A stretch of 64,000 bases of DNA, taken from positions 1,302,001-1,366,000 of the forward strand of contig JAEUWY010000012.1 of NCBI GenBank assembly GCA_022059125.1. The letters run 5' to 3'. Each line of letters begins with the position of its first letter. Positions within the stretch are counted from its first letter, which is position 1. Origin of the DNA: Corynespora cassiicola (lineage: Eukaryota; Ascomycota; Dothideomycetes; Pleosporales; Corynesporascaceae). Positions 33,360 through 45,135 of the stretch are shown piece after piece. A program made the position numbers and the translations under genes. Below the pieces are notes generated by a model. That model was not told the DNA's origin. It saw nothing but the letters and a program-made list of their open reading frames with translations, and ran no database searches.

Positions 33360-34498
33360 TTATGCCCTGTCTAGTTTCCTTCGCTCCAACCTGGTGCGCT
33401 TCATCAGCTTCTTGTACTTGTGCTTCTTCATCTTCAGTTTCCGCTGCCTCTTCACACTAATGGCCTGCATGGAGGGGCGCTTCTTGAGTTGCCGCTGCCT
33501 CATGCGCTCGAGGAATGGCTGGCGAATCACCACATCCCCCACCTCTTGGCCGTTCTCTCCGGCGGGGGCCTCAATCTCAATCATAGGAGCGGTAGTGGCA
33601 GAATAGGTGCGCTTTCCCGAGGCGAATGTAGACTCGGCAACGAGAACCTCTGTTCTCCACATGCGGCGGCTGACAGGTGTAGTTGCAGCCGAAGTGTCAT
33701 CTGCCAACTCGTTTGAGGCTGTTTCGGATGCCGCCGCCTGGTCAAAAGGCTGCGGCACAGGTGGGGGATTGAAAGGAAGAAGGCGGCGCATCATGTCGTC
33801 CAGAGTCGCCTCTGGCGCTCCATCGAGGTGGTGCACCTCTGCCTCCATCTGTACAGCCTGCCCAGAGGAGCCGCTCTCGTGTCCGCGCATCAGAGACTCG
33901 AGGCTCTCGATGCCGCCAGCCATGGTCTGGATGTTTTCCCTCATGGCATTGCGGTCGTTGGGGCCCCGCACCTTGAATATCGAGTCGAAGGAGGCATTTG
34001 TAGAGACGGGTGGGATGACCGAGTTTGTAGACAAGGGGCGGTAGAGCGAGAAGAAGCTCGAAGCTCTCACCTCTGCGCAAAAAAGGTCAGTCTGATACTC
34101 TATACCAGACACGTCTCGTACTTACCAGCCTTTTGGAGGTGGTCGGTGGGCGGCACATGTGGGACGTTGAGGGTTGGGGGTGCCGGGGTGGCTGCAGGTG
34201 CAGACGATCGCGTCCTCCTGGCATTGCCGGCAGGCGCATTGGTCGTGGAAGTCGAGGCGGACTTGTCGCTGGAACTCGATCCCTTGGATGCGGACTGGTC
34301 GGCAGACCTCGATCCCTTGGTATTGGAGCCATCTGGGGGCGTGGACGGCTTCGACGACGACAGGCGCCGCTGATGGGTCGGGCGGGAAAAGGATTGCTGC
34401 GCGGCGCCCAGGGTGATGGGGCGACCCAGAGCGCTCACCGAGGGCGTAGGTATTGAGCCGGAAGACCGGACGGCCCTCCCGATGGCAGGAGAGAACAT
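33360..34498 (-). CDS. Mitochondrial small ribosomal subunit protein mS38 (Cox24/AURKAIP1 family)
   Basis: Two exons (34126-34498, 33360-34072) around a 53-base intron (donor GTAAGT, acceptor GCGCAG) give 361 residues. The diagnostic part is the extreme C-terminus, a very basic helix reading SVKRQRKLKMKKHKYKKLM followed by KRTRLERRKLDR, the COX24 C-terminal domain. In yeast this protein was described as a mitochondrial mRNA processing factor and later recognised as mitoribosomal protein mS38, lying in the rRNA of the small subunit. The N-terminus (MFSPAIGRAVRSSGS and on) is Ser/Arg/Ala-rich without acids, a likely mitochondrial presequence. The middle is poorly conserved apart from a segment with NAMRENIQTMAGGIESLESL. 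Family by the C-terminus: high confidence. Confidence 0.92.
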
Positions 34499-36459
34499 GG
34501 CCAGCTGATAACGAGCCTGTGTTGCGATGATGATGGCAATGCTGAGGTTGAGCAGGCCGGCTCAAAGGCCGATGATCCTGCGAGTCACCTTTCGCCGCGC
34601 GGCTCAATGTTGTTCCCGCCGAGCCGCAAGTCACGCGAGAGACATGCCCGCAGTCCACCACCGATCTCGGGCCTTGGGCGTGCTCACATGAGAAGACATG
34701 GCGGTTATCCGCGGACGGGACTGTGCTTTCAAGTTCGATTGTCCACGGCAGGGCCGGCGGGCGGTGTAGGCAGTAAAAGGCGGCATCAGCCCGCTTACCA
34801 GCAACAGCGACCATCACTTGCCTGCAGGCCGTGGTACACTCCCACGCCACTCGCATCCAAACGCATCTCAGACCCCGAATCTGCAACTCATCTCGGTCCT
34901 TATCTCCCCTTCACGTGGGAGACGGTGGTTCATTGCCCTTCTAGGACCTTTGTGCTTCTAGACGTTCCCAGCCGACACAAGCCCGAGTACACACGTCCAC
35001 CCACCCATGGTTCCAACTCCGAATAGATTGACTGCAGCTCAGCTGCCATGTTGCTTGCGGAGCTAGTGCTGCACTGCGTATGCAAAGTCACCTCTTCCAA
35101 TGCCTCGTTACGTGCTCCTCTGACCTCCTCTTTTCTGATTAATCCCGTCAGGGCGGTCTAACCGCTCGGCAACCTCAAGATCCGCAGCGAGATATAGGCC
35201 ATCCAACGGTCGCTAGACCCCTGCCCCATCCTCCAGCGACATTCATCTTTACTAAACAGGCAGCAGCGCAGATCTAGCGTATCAATGTCTTGGGCTGTTC
35301 CAAAAGTAGCCCCCAAAAACCTTGTGTGCAGCCGTATTAATATCGGCTCATTTTGGTGACATGGTCTTGGGAGACGCTGATTTGCCTTGGATCGATGTTC
35401 GGTCCCCGGGTTGCCACCGCCTAGCTGCAATGTCAATCACAGCCACAGCCGTTTGTCCCGCAGGCCGCCTTCATCAATACAACGTGCTGCTGGTCGTGCT
35501 GAGCCCCCATTTCGCTCGCGCCGTCTTACTTGCCTCGCGGGGGTGGGATTACGCCCTACGCACGCACTCTCAAGCAAGGCTGCGGCGGCCTTGTACACTT
35601 GCAGAAGTATCCGACCATGCTGTGTTACTCATCCCCACCAACACCAAGGCATCTGTCCTGATTCGCCACCGGCCATGCCTGATACGATTGCTCATTTTGC
35701 ATTCATGCGGTGTAATATGATGTAATTTACTCCATTTCCGACCTAGAAGCAGAGCGCTGAGAAACGCTGCCCTTTGTCCGCCATGCCATGCGAGCAAACA
35801 CGGACAATCGAGCAAAAGATCCATTGGACACGCAAATGTAAGCCCTGGAAGACTCTGGTACATGTTCACCTCTTGTTCCCTATTCCCTGCTCCTCGCTCC
35901 TGGCTCCTGGCTCCTGGCTCCTGGCTCCCTGCTCCCTGCTCTCTGTCCCCTGCCCCCTTGCCGGCGCAACTCAGCTCCACTCCTGCCTCACGAGATTACT
36001 GGTGACCACAAGTGCCCAGATAGAGGGAGAAAAAAAAAAAGGTAAAGGTGACTAACGCTCGGCGCAGTAATGGTGACTCCGGAAGCTAAGGTATTTCGTG
36101 AGATCGTCCTAAAACAACAGCAGAAGAAAGAGAGAAAAAAAATCTTGAACATTTGGGATATCGAGGGTAATGTAATGTGAAGATCGGGCCATGAAACCGC
36201 TCCCGGGTGTTCCAAAGCCCCGCGGAGGGCTGGGATTGCTGCACAGCTGGCCATGTCGCCCCACGTAGGTAATCAGAGGTGGCGGTTGACGTGGTCTGAT
36301 TCCCGGACCGGGGAGCCATCCATCTCCTCAGCTGGCAAAAAGAAAGGTTCCGAAGTGGTAGTGTCGTCGTACGGCGTCGTTGACTAGTCGCGGCGCTAAA
36401 TAGATTGCACGCCGAAAACAACATTGCTTTTGGTCTTTTGGGGGAATTATTGTAAGGGA
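34499..36459. other. Intergenic, no supported gene
   Basis: Divides the mS38 start from the G-alpha stop. Frames are short and overlap in opposite directions. 35887-35942 is a CTCCTGG-type minisatellite. An A-rich stretch at 36030-36040 and T/A-rich sequence at 36110-36145 on the plus strand may belong to the G-alpha 3' untranslated region. Confidence 0.5.
35887..35942. repeat. (CTCCTGG)n minisatellite
   Basis: About seven imperfect copies of a 7-base unit (CTCCTGG / CTCCCTG) in intergenic sequence. Confidence 0.8.
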
Positions 36460-37769
36460 TCACAGAATCAGCGCATTGAGGTTGCGCTGCACGATCATGT
36501 CCTGGACCGATGCCATCGTCTTCTTCAACAGGTCCGTGTCGGTTGCGTTGGTGTAGTGCACATAGACCTCCTTCTTTGGCTGGCGAACTAGGTTGCGGAA
36601 CTTGTTTGCGAAGAACTCTTGGCCGGCCTCGATGTCGGTTGGTTTGCCCGTGTAGTCCGGGAAGACCTTGTTGATGGGGCTCATGCCACCTGCAATCTTC
36701 TCGCGGAACAGGTCGATCTTGTTCAAAAAGAGGATTAGGGCGGACTTTTCGAAGTATTTAGAATTCGAAATCGATTCGAACAGCATGAGGGCCTCGTGCA
36801 TTTGGTTCTGTCAAAGTTAGCTGCGCAAGGCGGGCCAATCGGGAAGCGGGGTGACATACGCCATTCCTGTCTTCCACCAGCACGTGGTCGTATCCACTGA
36901 TGGCAACCAGGAAGAGAACCACCTGCACGTTGTCAAAGACGTGAATCCACTTCTTTCGTTCTGAGCGCTGGCCGCCGACATCGAACATGCGGTACGTCAA
37001 GTTGCCCAGCTCAAAGATGGTTTCGGTGATGCCGGTGGTCCTCAGCCGTGTCCGCAGGATATCCTGGTCCGTGGGCAGATAGTCTTTGGCAAACAACCGC
37101 TCGACGTCTGAGAAGAAACTATGATAGGTCAGCGCGCATCGAGCAACGGTGGGTCCGAGACGCACTAGCTGAGGTTATCGTGAAGGGCATACTGGTTGCC
37201 CTTGAGGATGGCCAGCTGGACGCCCTTGTCGGCCCACAGGCTGTTGAAAGCCGAGAGACACTCCTGGGGCATCGAATCCTCGATGCCGATTTCCGGATCT
37301 GCGGCGATCAGCTCGGCAAAGCGCTATAGACAAAAGCAAGTCAGCGATGAGAGAGAAAGTAGTGGGCGGGCAGGTGGCAAGCATACAATGTTGTCGTCGT
37401 CCTCAAAGTCAGTCTCCTGCTCCTGCATGGCGGCGAAGATGGTCTGGAAGGCGGACACGAGATTGTTGAAGATGATGGCCCGCCATTGCTTGCGCTCCGT
37501 CTTGTTGAAGCCACCGGCATGGATGACTCGCATCTGCTTGAGCACCGTCGACTTGCCGCTCTCACCAGCACCTGCGGAAGCGTGTCAGCAATGAATCGCC
37601 CGTGGGCACATGTTCAGCGCGAGTGGTCGCGCTGTCGGGCTGGGGCGCGCGCACCGAGCAGCAGGAGCTTCACCTCGCGCTCCTGGCGTTTCCTGTCATT
37701 CCGAATGGTCTTCTCGATCTCCTCATTGCGCCGAGACTCGGGGTCCTCGGGTTTCCGTCCAAAGCACAT
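36460..37769 (-). CDS. Heterotrimeric G-protein alpha subunit, fungal group II
   Basis: Five exons (37655-37769, 37387-37571, 37166-37323, 36860-37118, 36460-36807) give 354 residues, the normal Gα length. Introns are 47-83 bases. All nucleotide-binding motifs are visible: G1 GAGESGKS, switch I with [11 protein letters not shown]3 [13 protein letters not shown]4 FLNKIDLF, G5 TNATDT. The N-terminus [11 protein letters not shown] resembles fungal group II subunits (Neurospora GNA-2 type) and not the MGxxxS myristoylation start of groups I and III. The Cys at position 2 may be palmitoylated. An in-frame ATG 15 bases upstream (37784) would add MAPGI, but I prefer MCFG by family similarity. The C-terminus (LNALIL) lacks the Cys four from the end that pertussis toxin would modify. 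Group II subunits work at the plasma membrane downstream of 7TM receptors and usually have mild phenotypes. The subgroup call is moderately certain, the family certain. Confidence 0.95.
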
Positions 37770-38489
37770 TATCCCCGGTGCCATGTACCAGTGTCGGGGC
37801 GCGGTGGTGTGAGTGGGCGGGGGGGGGGAGCGAAAGAGCGTGGGCCTGGGGCAGCGTAGGTCGAGGTCAAGGGCGACGAGGTCGGGAGCGAGATTGCCTG
37901 GGGCTTATGTCTGTGGGCAGAAGATGCAGAGGGGACGAAGGATCTGCGGGCGGGCCGTCAGCTGCGACTCGGTGCGTGTGTGTGCAATAGAGTGGACAGT
38001 CGCCTGACAGGAACGCAGGGCGGACGTACCAAGGTTTCGAGCGGGTTCGCGGTCGCGAGGGCGGGAGGATGATGGGCGGTCGCAAGCGAGGACGGCGTGC
38101 TGGTAGCTACGGGTTGGAGCGAATGCAGGGCAGATGGAACGTGGAAAGACAGGCGGAGCTGGAGCAGTAGAGTTTGAGAGAGTGCAGAGAAGGGAAGTTT
38201 GCTGGCGGGCGTACCTAGGGACTAGGAGGGTGGAGGAGGGCTCCGGCCAGTGGTAGCAGAGGGTGGAGAAATAGGGTGCCTCGCTCGCCGAATCCTTGCC
38301 GTGTGCTTGGGCGTGGTGTTCTGGTCGGGGAGGGAGAGGTGGGAGGGGGGCAGCAGACAAGCGGACGACGGGCCACTCGGTGCAGCAGCCGCACACTAGA
38401 CTAAACCCTGCGGCGAGGAAGTATGGCGGGCCTGGCGAACCTGGGGACTCGTTTTTTGGCGGTGCTGGATTAATAAAGCGGAGTGTGGT

Positions 38490-38690
38490 GGTGCAGCAGC
38501 AGCTCCAGCAGCAGCGAGCCGTGGCAGCGGGCGGCGGGCAGCGTGAGCGAGGCTTTTTTTTTTTCCTTTGTGCCAACCTCGCAGCAGCAGCACTACCACG
38601 ACCGGCAGCAGAGTGGCAGCAGTGGCAGCAAGCAGCAAGCAGCAAGTAGCAGCAGCAGCAGGTGGCAGCAAGCAGCTGGGCTAGCCGGGC
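38490..38690. repeat. Interrupted CAG/CTG-rich tract
   Basis: Many (CAG)2-4 clusters separated by short GTGG or AGC interruptions, about 750 bases upstream of the G-alpha start. It is not a perfect repeat. Confidence 0.7.
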
Positions 38691-40727
38691 TGGGCTGGGG
38701 CCCTGCTGCCGCTCTGCCGCCAACTGCCAAAACGTGAACAATGGGGCGTCGTCGAAGCCACGCGGAGCAACGCGGGGGCCGTCGGAAGCGGCAGCCAGCA
38801 GGCGTGCAGGCGCAGGCGTGCAGACAAAGCCCATCCCAAGGCCCTCCCGCCATGACAAGCCTCGAACGCTGCCGCTCTGGGGCCTGCGGTGGGCGCGCGG
38901 TGGGCTCGCTGGGGGTCATTGTGCTCATGCTGACTCGTCGGCCGCCCAGGGCCCTCGCACGCTCGACCAGCAGCCGCCGCGCAGCCCACAAAAAACGACC
39001 AGCGGCGGTCGGGCGGCCCAGCAGCAGCCCAGCAGTTCCAGCAGTTCCAGCGGGGGGGACTGGGACGCTTAGCCCGTGTTTCAATGGCGACGTCCCCCTG
39101 CCCGAGCCGCGAGCCACGAGTCTCACTGGCCCAGCCTTCGGGCGTCTAGCACGGCAGCATGTCGCTTGGCCGCCGCCGTCTACCGTTGCCTGCATCCTGT
39201 GTCGCGCCCGGCGCTGCTGGACGACTACGCTGCTGTCCATGGCTTGTACACTGCTTATGCTCGCGCCCCGGCACTGGCCAGCACGGGCGAACACTGGTTC
39301 GACGTGGGCTGACGCTGCCCGTCGGCCTCTCGCCAGCCGTCGCCAGCTGTCGCCATCCCCCTCTGCCATGCGTCTCAGCTAACAGTCGGGCCTTCCCGCT
39401 CCCGCCAGCCTTTGCAAGAGCTAGCTCCCATAGAGGCATCCTTGCCGGCCCATGGGCAATCTGTAAACTCGCCCTCTGCCCTTTTGTTATTTCGGAGCCG
39501 CGTATTCTTCCCGCCTCAGCGTCCAGCGACGCAGCAGTCTTGCTTTTTCCTGCGCCCGCTGCGCACCGGTGCATCGGGGTCCTGGGTAAAATGCCCGGCT
39601 ATGTGACGGGCCTCTCAGCTCGCTCGCACGCACTCGACAACCACCACCACACCATCACACGCCATCCATGCCAAAGCAGACAGCCAGGGCTGCTCAGGAT
39701 CGCCGCCGCTGGCCACAATGGGTGCGCCCAGCTGCCACCCGCTGCTCCAAGGGATGGAGGAGTCGAGTCTCCTTTCCCTTCTCATGCTCGCTTCGGCCGT
39801 AGACCAACCCTCGTGTTCCATATTGGTCCACAATCCCCGAGAGCTCCACACCACGCAGTACTCCGTAGCATTGCAGCTCTGCCACATATTAAACTCCGAT
39901 CGATCGTCGCTCGTGTATCCCATCAGGAACGTGGTGCGCTCGCGCCAAGCCAGCTCTCCCCCAGTCGGGCCATGTACCAAGGCAGCACCACGGCCATAGG
40001 AGCGCTGCCCACCCTCTGCTCTCCACCTGCCCTCGCACTGCCTGCTGACCAATGGGGCTGCGACCCACCTCCCTGGTTTGACAGGCGATTGCGCAGCTAC
40101 CCAGCCAGCCCTTAAAGCCGAGGGCCTCGACGCCAGAAGAGCGACCTCGGCACCCTCTCTCTCTAGTCTGCAATTTCACTCTGATGCTCAACCTGCTATA
40201 GCTCCGGCCCGCCCAAACCATCGGCCTGCCGCTCTGTCTAGCCCGTTGCCGTATCCGGGCGGGATGCGGAATCTTCGACGGCGACCATGTCGAATGCGGC
40301 CTGGCCTGGCCTGGCCTGGGTTGGACCTGTCGGGACAGTGCCTCTGTGGGCAACAGTAGCGCCTCGCCTTCGCGAGAAGCCGTCACTTTTCCGTGCGGCT
40401 CCCTTGTCGGTATAGCCACTCCATCCGTCCTGCATGCCTACCCTACCTCGATCGGGTTGCGAGAGTCGACTTGTTGTGGACCCAATCTTCTCGTTGAAAT
40501 GTTCGGTTGTGTTTAGAGTTTCCGTTCTGCAGTACCTTTTCCGGCCCGACTTCACGTGCATGCTTGTTCCGAAATAGGAAGTCCGTGATGCAATGAGCAG
40601 CAGACGGCCAAACAAAATGTCTCTTGCCGTGCAAATACTCTGGGTACGCTTGTAAATTTCACCAGATTGATCACTTCATTCCACGCATGTCTTGAAACTA
40701 CATGCCCTCCTCAGAGATGCCCATGCC

Positions 40728-40762
<35 letters not shown>
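40728..40762. repeat. (CAT)n trinucleotide run
   Basis: About eleven CAT/ATC units in the region upstream of the coiled-coil gene, read as poly-His or poly-Ser in spurious frames. Confidence 0.9.
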
Positions 40763-40763
<1 letters not shown>

Positions 40764-41132
40764 ACTCCAGCGCAATGGCAGCGTTCAGTTTGTGTTCTCT
40801 CGACTTCTCCGTCCTCGTTCTCTCCCATGTCATTCGTTGGCTTCACCTGGGTCCGGTTTTGCTGCGTTTACTCCGTTGGGCGGTGAGGCGGCTCTGGCAA
40901 CTACGAGTGATTGCGACTGCCCTTTCACTGACCCGGCACCACCCCAACAATAACAGCAACACGCCCAGCCTCTGCTCCTTCCCCCTTCCTCTACGCCACT
41001 ATTACCTCGCTGTTGGTACTCCACGTATCCCCCTGCCCAGCGGCCTTCCTTGCTTCCATAACAACAAACACGTACGCCACCGCCTCTCACTTACCCTCCG
41101 TCACTGACAAGCCAGTGCACACTTCTGCCGCC

Positions 41133-43217
41133 ATGTCGGAGCCGTACCGTAGCCCCGCAGGGCTCGGAGCGTCCAAGTACGCTCCTGCGCAGCAATCAAT
41201 CCATTTTGCCCGTGCATTCCCTAGTGCACCGGCTCAACCGGCGGCCAATTACAACAATACCATTGCAACCAAGGCGCAGATTGCAGCCGCCTCTTCTGAT
41301 GAGGTGGCTGCCCTCCAGTCCAATGTCGGCGCGCAGCTGGCGGTAGACCGTAACGCTCAACTTGAAGCTGAGGCCGCCGATCTCGTACGCCTGTACAGGG
41401 AGAATTGGAAAGCCTTGCAGAGCATGATGGCTCTGCTCCGCGAGGACGCTATGAAGAAGAACCCCGCCCGCCCACGGGACGATTTGGATAAGATGAAGGC
41501 TGCCTTTGACAAGATCGATCGCTTGTGTACCTGGTACGCAGAGTCGAATGATGCTCTCCCCAAGTACTTGGATAGGCAGCGCAACAATATGAACCTTTAC
41601 CACAGTTCCGTTGTCAACGAGATCTACCAAGAGTCCAGGGACGAGCTATCACGCCAGAACAAGAAAGCCGACCGCCAGTATTCGCTGATCCTCGAGCAAC
41701 AAGAGGCCTTTCAAGACTATAGAAAGCAGACAGAGGCCAGGTTGAACGAGTTGAACGACTTGCATGAGCGCAATTCTCGTCTCACCCTGGACAAAGGCCT
41801 GATGCGTGCCGAGATAGACAAGGCGCACAAGGACCTCGAATTTGCAAATTCAGAGTTGAACAAAGCAGAGGGCGCAATGTCGGCTCAAGTCGCTTCTCTT
41901 GAGCTGTCCAAGAAAGAGCTCGCTACTGAGATGGAGACCATCCGCAAGCAATGCGATGAACATCAACAGGCTTTGGACAAGGAGCAGTCGTTGATCTTTT
42001 GTTACAAGGAGGAGGTTCGGAGGCTCGAAACCCAGCTCGAAAAGGAAGTACAGAAGGCTGCCAGTCTTCAGACCTTGGTTGAGAACCTTCAGAATGGCGA
42101 TGGTGCAGCCAAGCAAGAGTCCCATGACTTGAAGGCGGAGCTCAGTTCCTTGAATCGAAAATATGAGAATCAGGCTGCCGAGTACTCTAGGGCTTTCTCG
42201 GTGAGTTTTGACGCGGGCAGGCTTGCTGGCTTGGAAGTTGACTTTAAAAAGCTTCAAGCCGAACAGGCCAAGAAGCTGAATGCTTTGAAAGCAGAACTCC
42301 AGAAGAATAATGTCGAGCTCGTGAAGGCCAAAGATGACTTGTCTTCTAGTAAAGGAGAGGCGGCCAAAGAACTTGTCAAGGCCATGGAAGAGCTCAGCAT
42401 CGCCAAGTCCGACATCGACAACTTCAAGAAGACTGTCGCAGCCTTGAATGCCAAGATCAAGAAGCTCGAGGGCGAAAACGACGACCTCGAGACTGAGAAC
42501 AATGACCTTCTTGCCCGAGAGCAAAAGCAGAAGAAGTCTGCCGTCGAATTCGAAGCCCTTAAGGCTGTAGATGAACATCGTCTCAAGGCTGAGATCGAGG
42601 CTCTCAAGTCTGGAGCCGATGAACACAAATCTGAGAATGACAGACTCAAGGCCGAAGTCGATGGCCTTAGAAAGAAGACGAATGAATGCTATGGGCAAAT
42701 CCAAGATCTCCAGAAGAAATTGGAGGATGCCAAGGAGACATATTTGCAAGGAAAGGATGTTGTCAATGACAATGCCCTTACGGCTGAGATCGATGTCCTT
42801 CGGATGCAAGTACAAGAGGACAGGATCAAGCAAGCCGAGCTTGAGGAAAAGGCGGAGGATTGGATGAACCTGGGCAAGGTCAGTTGCTCCTTACTTGATT
42901 ACACTCCCTTTCTTTTTCTACTCTCAGCATTCAAGTCTTCGTTCATATTCCCCCCACCCCAATCAAATTTTGCTTTTCTGGCAATAGTTTTGACTGGATA
43001 ATAGCTTTCCTATCTGGAATACAAGAGTATTCACCCAACTTACCTGGAGGCCGAAAACTATCGCAAAGCTGCCGTCGGCTTGGAGAAGCAGGTTTCCGAG
43101 CTCCAGGCCCAGCTTGCTACCGCCACAGCTTCTGCCCAGCCTAACGGTGCAGATGCGGCGGCTGAGACTGGCTACTGGAAGGCCAAATACGAGGATCTTG
43201 TCAATTCAATGGATTAA
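41133..43217 (+). CDS. Long coiled-coil protein (fungal, unnamed)
   Basis: Two exons (41133-42878, 43005-43217) with a 126-base intron (donor GTCAGT, acceptor AATAG) give 652 residues. ATG is in a strong context (GCCGCCATGTCG), although the frame is open further upstream. Residues 1-90 are Ala/Pro-rich. From about 100 to 610 the sequence is an almost unbroken heptad-rich coiled coil, dense in Lys, Glu, Leu and Ala. It has a conserved-looking entry segment (DLVRLYRENWKALQSMM and DKIDRLCTWYAE), and the tail returns to order with YWKAKYEDLVNSMD. No motor, kinase or membrane motif is present. It could be a structural or tethering protein of cytoskeleton, spindle pole or vesicles, but the sequence does not decide. 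I do not recognise an orthologue by name. Confidence 0.88.
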
Positions 43218-43842
43218 ATGGCCACAGACGTTCCTATGGCCTACACTAGGGATGGTTTAATGCATTCAGGCAGGTATTAACCTCGTTCATACTCGATGGT
43301 TGGGGTAATCTCCTGCTGTGCTCTACCCTACTGAAGTCATGAAGCGTTCACGGACACAAGGTTATCAATTAGAAGGTGTTTATTGGCTAGTTTTCTTTCT
43401 CTGCAGGCCTACTGGCTATTCTGGACAAGTTCCAGCCAACCAAGTAGGTATTGTGTAGAGGTAGCATCTGGCCTAAACTGCATTCTGAATCTAATGAAGT
43501 CTGCACAAACTTTTCCACGAACCTTCTTTCAAATGCCGCGATTCCAGCTTTGCCTGTAACAACCACTGCTATGCATCCTTATTTCTCGAATGCCTAGTGA
43601 TGATTTCCCAATACTGATAACGAAAAGAAGTGATGATTAAGCCTGACGTATACATATATATGGTATTCATAAAAAAAATTTACTCCAAGAAATTTTGGTG
43701 TGATGAACTAGCTCATCGTGAATTCCAGGTTGAACTCCGCTCCTGGCATATGAAGCATCACAAATGACATGCCCACAACAACACACATACAGTATATACA
43801 GCCATCAACTTCACCAGTCTCCTTCCTCTCCTTCAGATCCCT
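43218..43842. other. Convergent 3' region, no gene
   Basis: 3' flanks of two convergent genes, AT-rich around 43600-43700, where TATA/ATAT sequence is non-coding. No supported feature. Confidence 0.55.
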
Positions 43843-44850
43843 TCATCCTCCCACATCATCCCTCCAACACCTCCTCCCCTCCCTCCGATGTTCATGATAA
43901 ACACACTCATCCACCCCAAACCTCTCCTCCCCCCCATCCCTCCCACAGTGATACCCCCCCTCCGCACCCCCTTCCGCAAACCTCACCCTCCTCCCCCCGC
44001 CCTTCGCCAACCTCTCCCTCTCCCTCTGCAGCCCCCTCACCAGCCCCCTCAGAAAAGCACAGGGATACTCTGCGCCCCAAGCAAACTCGTCAAAGTCCTG
44101 CGTCGCGGCGAAGCGCACTGCGGCATCGACGAGCAGCCTGCGGATCGGCGCCGTGGGGTCGCTGCGCGCATACAGGCGCTTGAGCAGGCGCGTGTCGTGC
44201 AGGCAGTCGACGAAGCGCGGGGGGTGGGGGTTCGGCTTCTTGAGCGCGGGGGCGCGGCGCGAGGGGGGTGAGGGGTGCGAGGCGGCGGGCTCGAGGCGGA
44301 GGGTGGAGAGGAGGGTGGAGGCGAGGTGGTCTTGGAAGGTGGGATCGCGGAGGCTCAGGGCGAGGGCGTAGGCGTCGAGGAGGGCGTGGTAGAACTTGTA
44401 GGACGTGGGGCTGTGTGGCGGCGGAGGCGGCGGCGGCGGCGGCGGCGGAGGCGGTGGGGAGAGGCGGTGGGAGTGTAGGAGCCACGATTCGTAGAGTTCA
44501 AAGGTGGGTTTGCTGCAGGGGAAGGGGAGGATGGTGGAGTGGTGGGTTAGGCGGGGGAGGAGGTAGGCTGAGGTGTGGAGGAGCCGGGTTGGGAGGGTGA
44601 AGGCGTGGTATGTCTTGCCGCCCTCATCGCGAGTGTAGATTGTGAGTGTGGGCTCGTCCTTGGGCTTTTGGTCGGCGGGCTTGGTGGTCCAGGATGGTCT
44701 TCGGATAGGCCTGTGGGGGCGTGGTGGTGAGGCGTTGTAGACCGGAATGGGGGGAGGAGGCCCGTCGGTGATGATAATTGCGGGGCGATTGGGCCAGTGA
44801 TTGGGAGACGAATGGCCTCTTGGAGAGTTTTGGATAATGTAGTGCCGCAT
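43843..44850 (-). CDS. BTB/POZ-like fungal protein with polyproline tract
   Basis: A single exon of 335 residues. After a Pro-rich start, residues about 65-230 follow the layout of degenerate fungal BTB proteins: a short beta segment (LTIYTRDEGGKTYHAFTLP), TRLLHTSAYLLPRLTHHS, then FELYESWLLHS and FYHALLDAYALALSLRDPTF. A C-terminal helical region follows (FVDCLHDTRLLKRLYARSD, LLVDAAVRFAATQDFDEFAW). Such proteins are commonplace in filamentous ascomycetes, and the function is unknown. A run of about fourteen prolines interrupts the BTB-like part, encoded by a GGC/GGA-rich repeat on the plus strand. The last 60 residues are Gly/Arg/Glu-rich low complexity. BTB membership is inferred from secondary-structure-like layout and is not certain; the reading frame itself is credible. 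Confidence 0.7.
   Translation of the reverse strand: MRHYIIQNSPRGHSSPNHWPNRPAIIITDGPPPPIPVYNASPPRPHRPIRRPSWTTKPADQKPKDEPTLTIYTRDEGGKTYHAFTLPTRLLHTSAYLLPRLTHHSTILPFPCSKPTFELYESWLLHSHRLSPPPPPPPPPPPPPPHSPTSYKFYHALLDAYALALSLRDPTFQDHLASTLLSTLRLEPAASHPSPPSRRAPALKKPNPHPPRFVDCLHDTRLLKRLYARSDPTAPIRRLLVDAAVRFAATQDFDEFAWGAEYPCAFLRGLVRGLQRERERLAKGGGRRVRFAEGGAEGGYHCGRDGGEERFGVDECVYHEHRREGRRCWRDDVGG
44410..44455. repeat. (GGC)n/(GGA) tract encoding polyproline on the minus strand
   Basis: An uninterrupted GGC/GGA trinucleotide tract inside the BTB-like gene. It keeps frame and encodes a proline run. Confidence 0.85.
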
Positions 44851-45135
44851 CAGGGGCAGCTGGCCTCTGACCGTTCTTGGGTGGTTTGTTGCCCGGGCGA
44901 GCGTTTGTCTTTGCGTGCACCTCTAGGCTACTTAAACAAGGTACCATGCAATGACTCTACACATTGGCAATGGATCAGACAGGCCCAAGCTCCACCCGTG
45001 GGTCCGTGATGATTGCCTTGATGGCAGTCTCTGGTGGTACAGCTGCCTTGACCCCCACGGCCCACAGACTGGCTTATCTCCAATCAAATTCCTTTTCAGA
45101 ACGTTAATACATTGATAGTATACGGTTCGAGCAAA

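Larger units (their letters stand above)
37770..41132. other. GC-rich non-coding interval between divergent genes
   Basis: About 3.4 kb shared upstream region of the minus-strand G-alpha and the plus-strand coiled-coil gene. It has open frames of up to about 318 codons on both strands, but they overlap one another, consist mostly of Arg, Ala, Pro and Ser, and match nothing. CAG/CTG-rich tracts lie at 38490-38690, GGCCT repeats near 40303-40319 and a CAT run at 40728-40762. A short C/T-rich leader precedes the coiled-coil start. Confidence 0.5.

Noticed and set aside
37905..39369. Minus-strand open frames of about 317 and 258 codons upstream of G-alpha
   Set aside because: They overlap each other and plus-strand frames, consist mainly of Arg, Ala, Pro, Cys and Leu from CAG-rich and GC-rich DNA, and show no domain or splice logic.
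39159..40115. Plus-strand open frame of 318 codons
   Set aside because: Long only because the DNA is stop-poor. It contains GGCCT and CCA repeats, a His run and no conserved-looking segment.
41850..42833. Minus-strand open frame of 327 codons inside the coiled-coil gene
   Set aside because: An antisense shadow of the Lys/Glu/Leu-rich heptads, giving a Leu/Phe-rich translation that only mimics a membrane protein.
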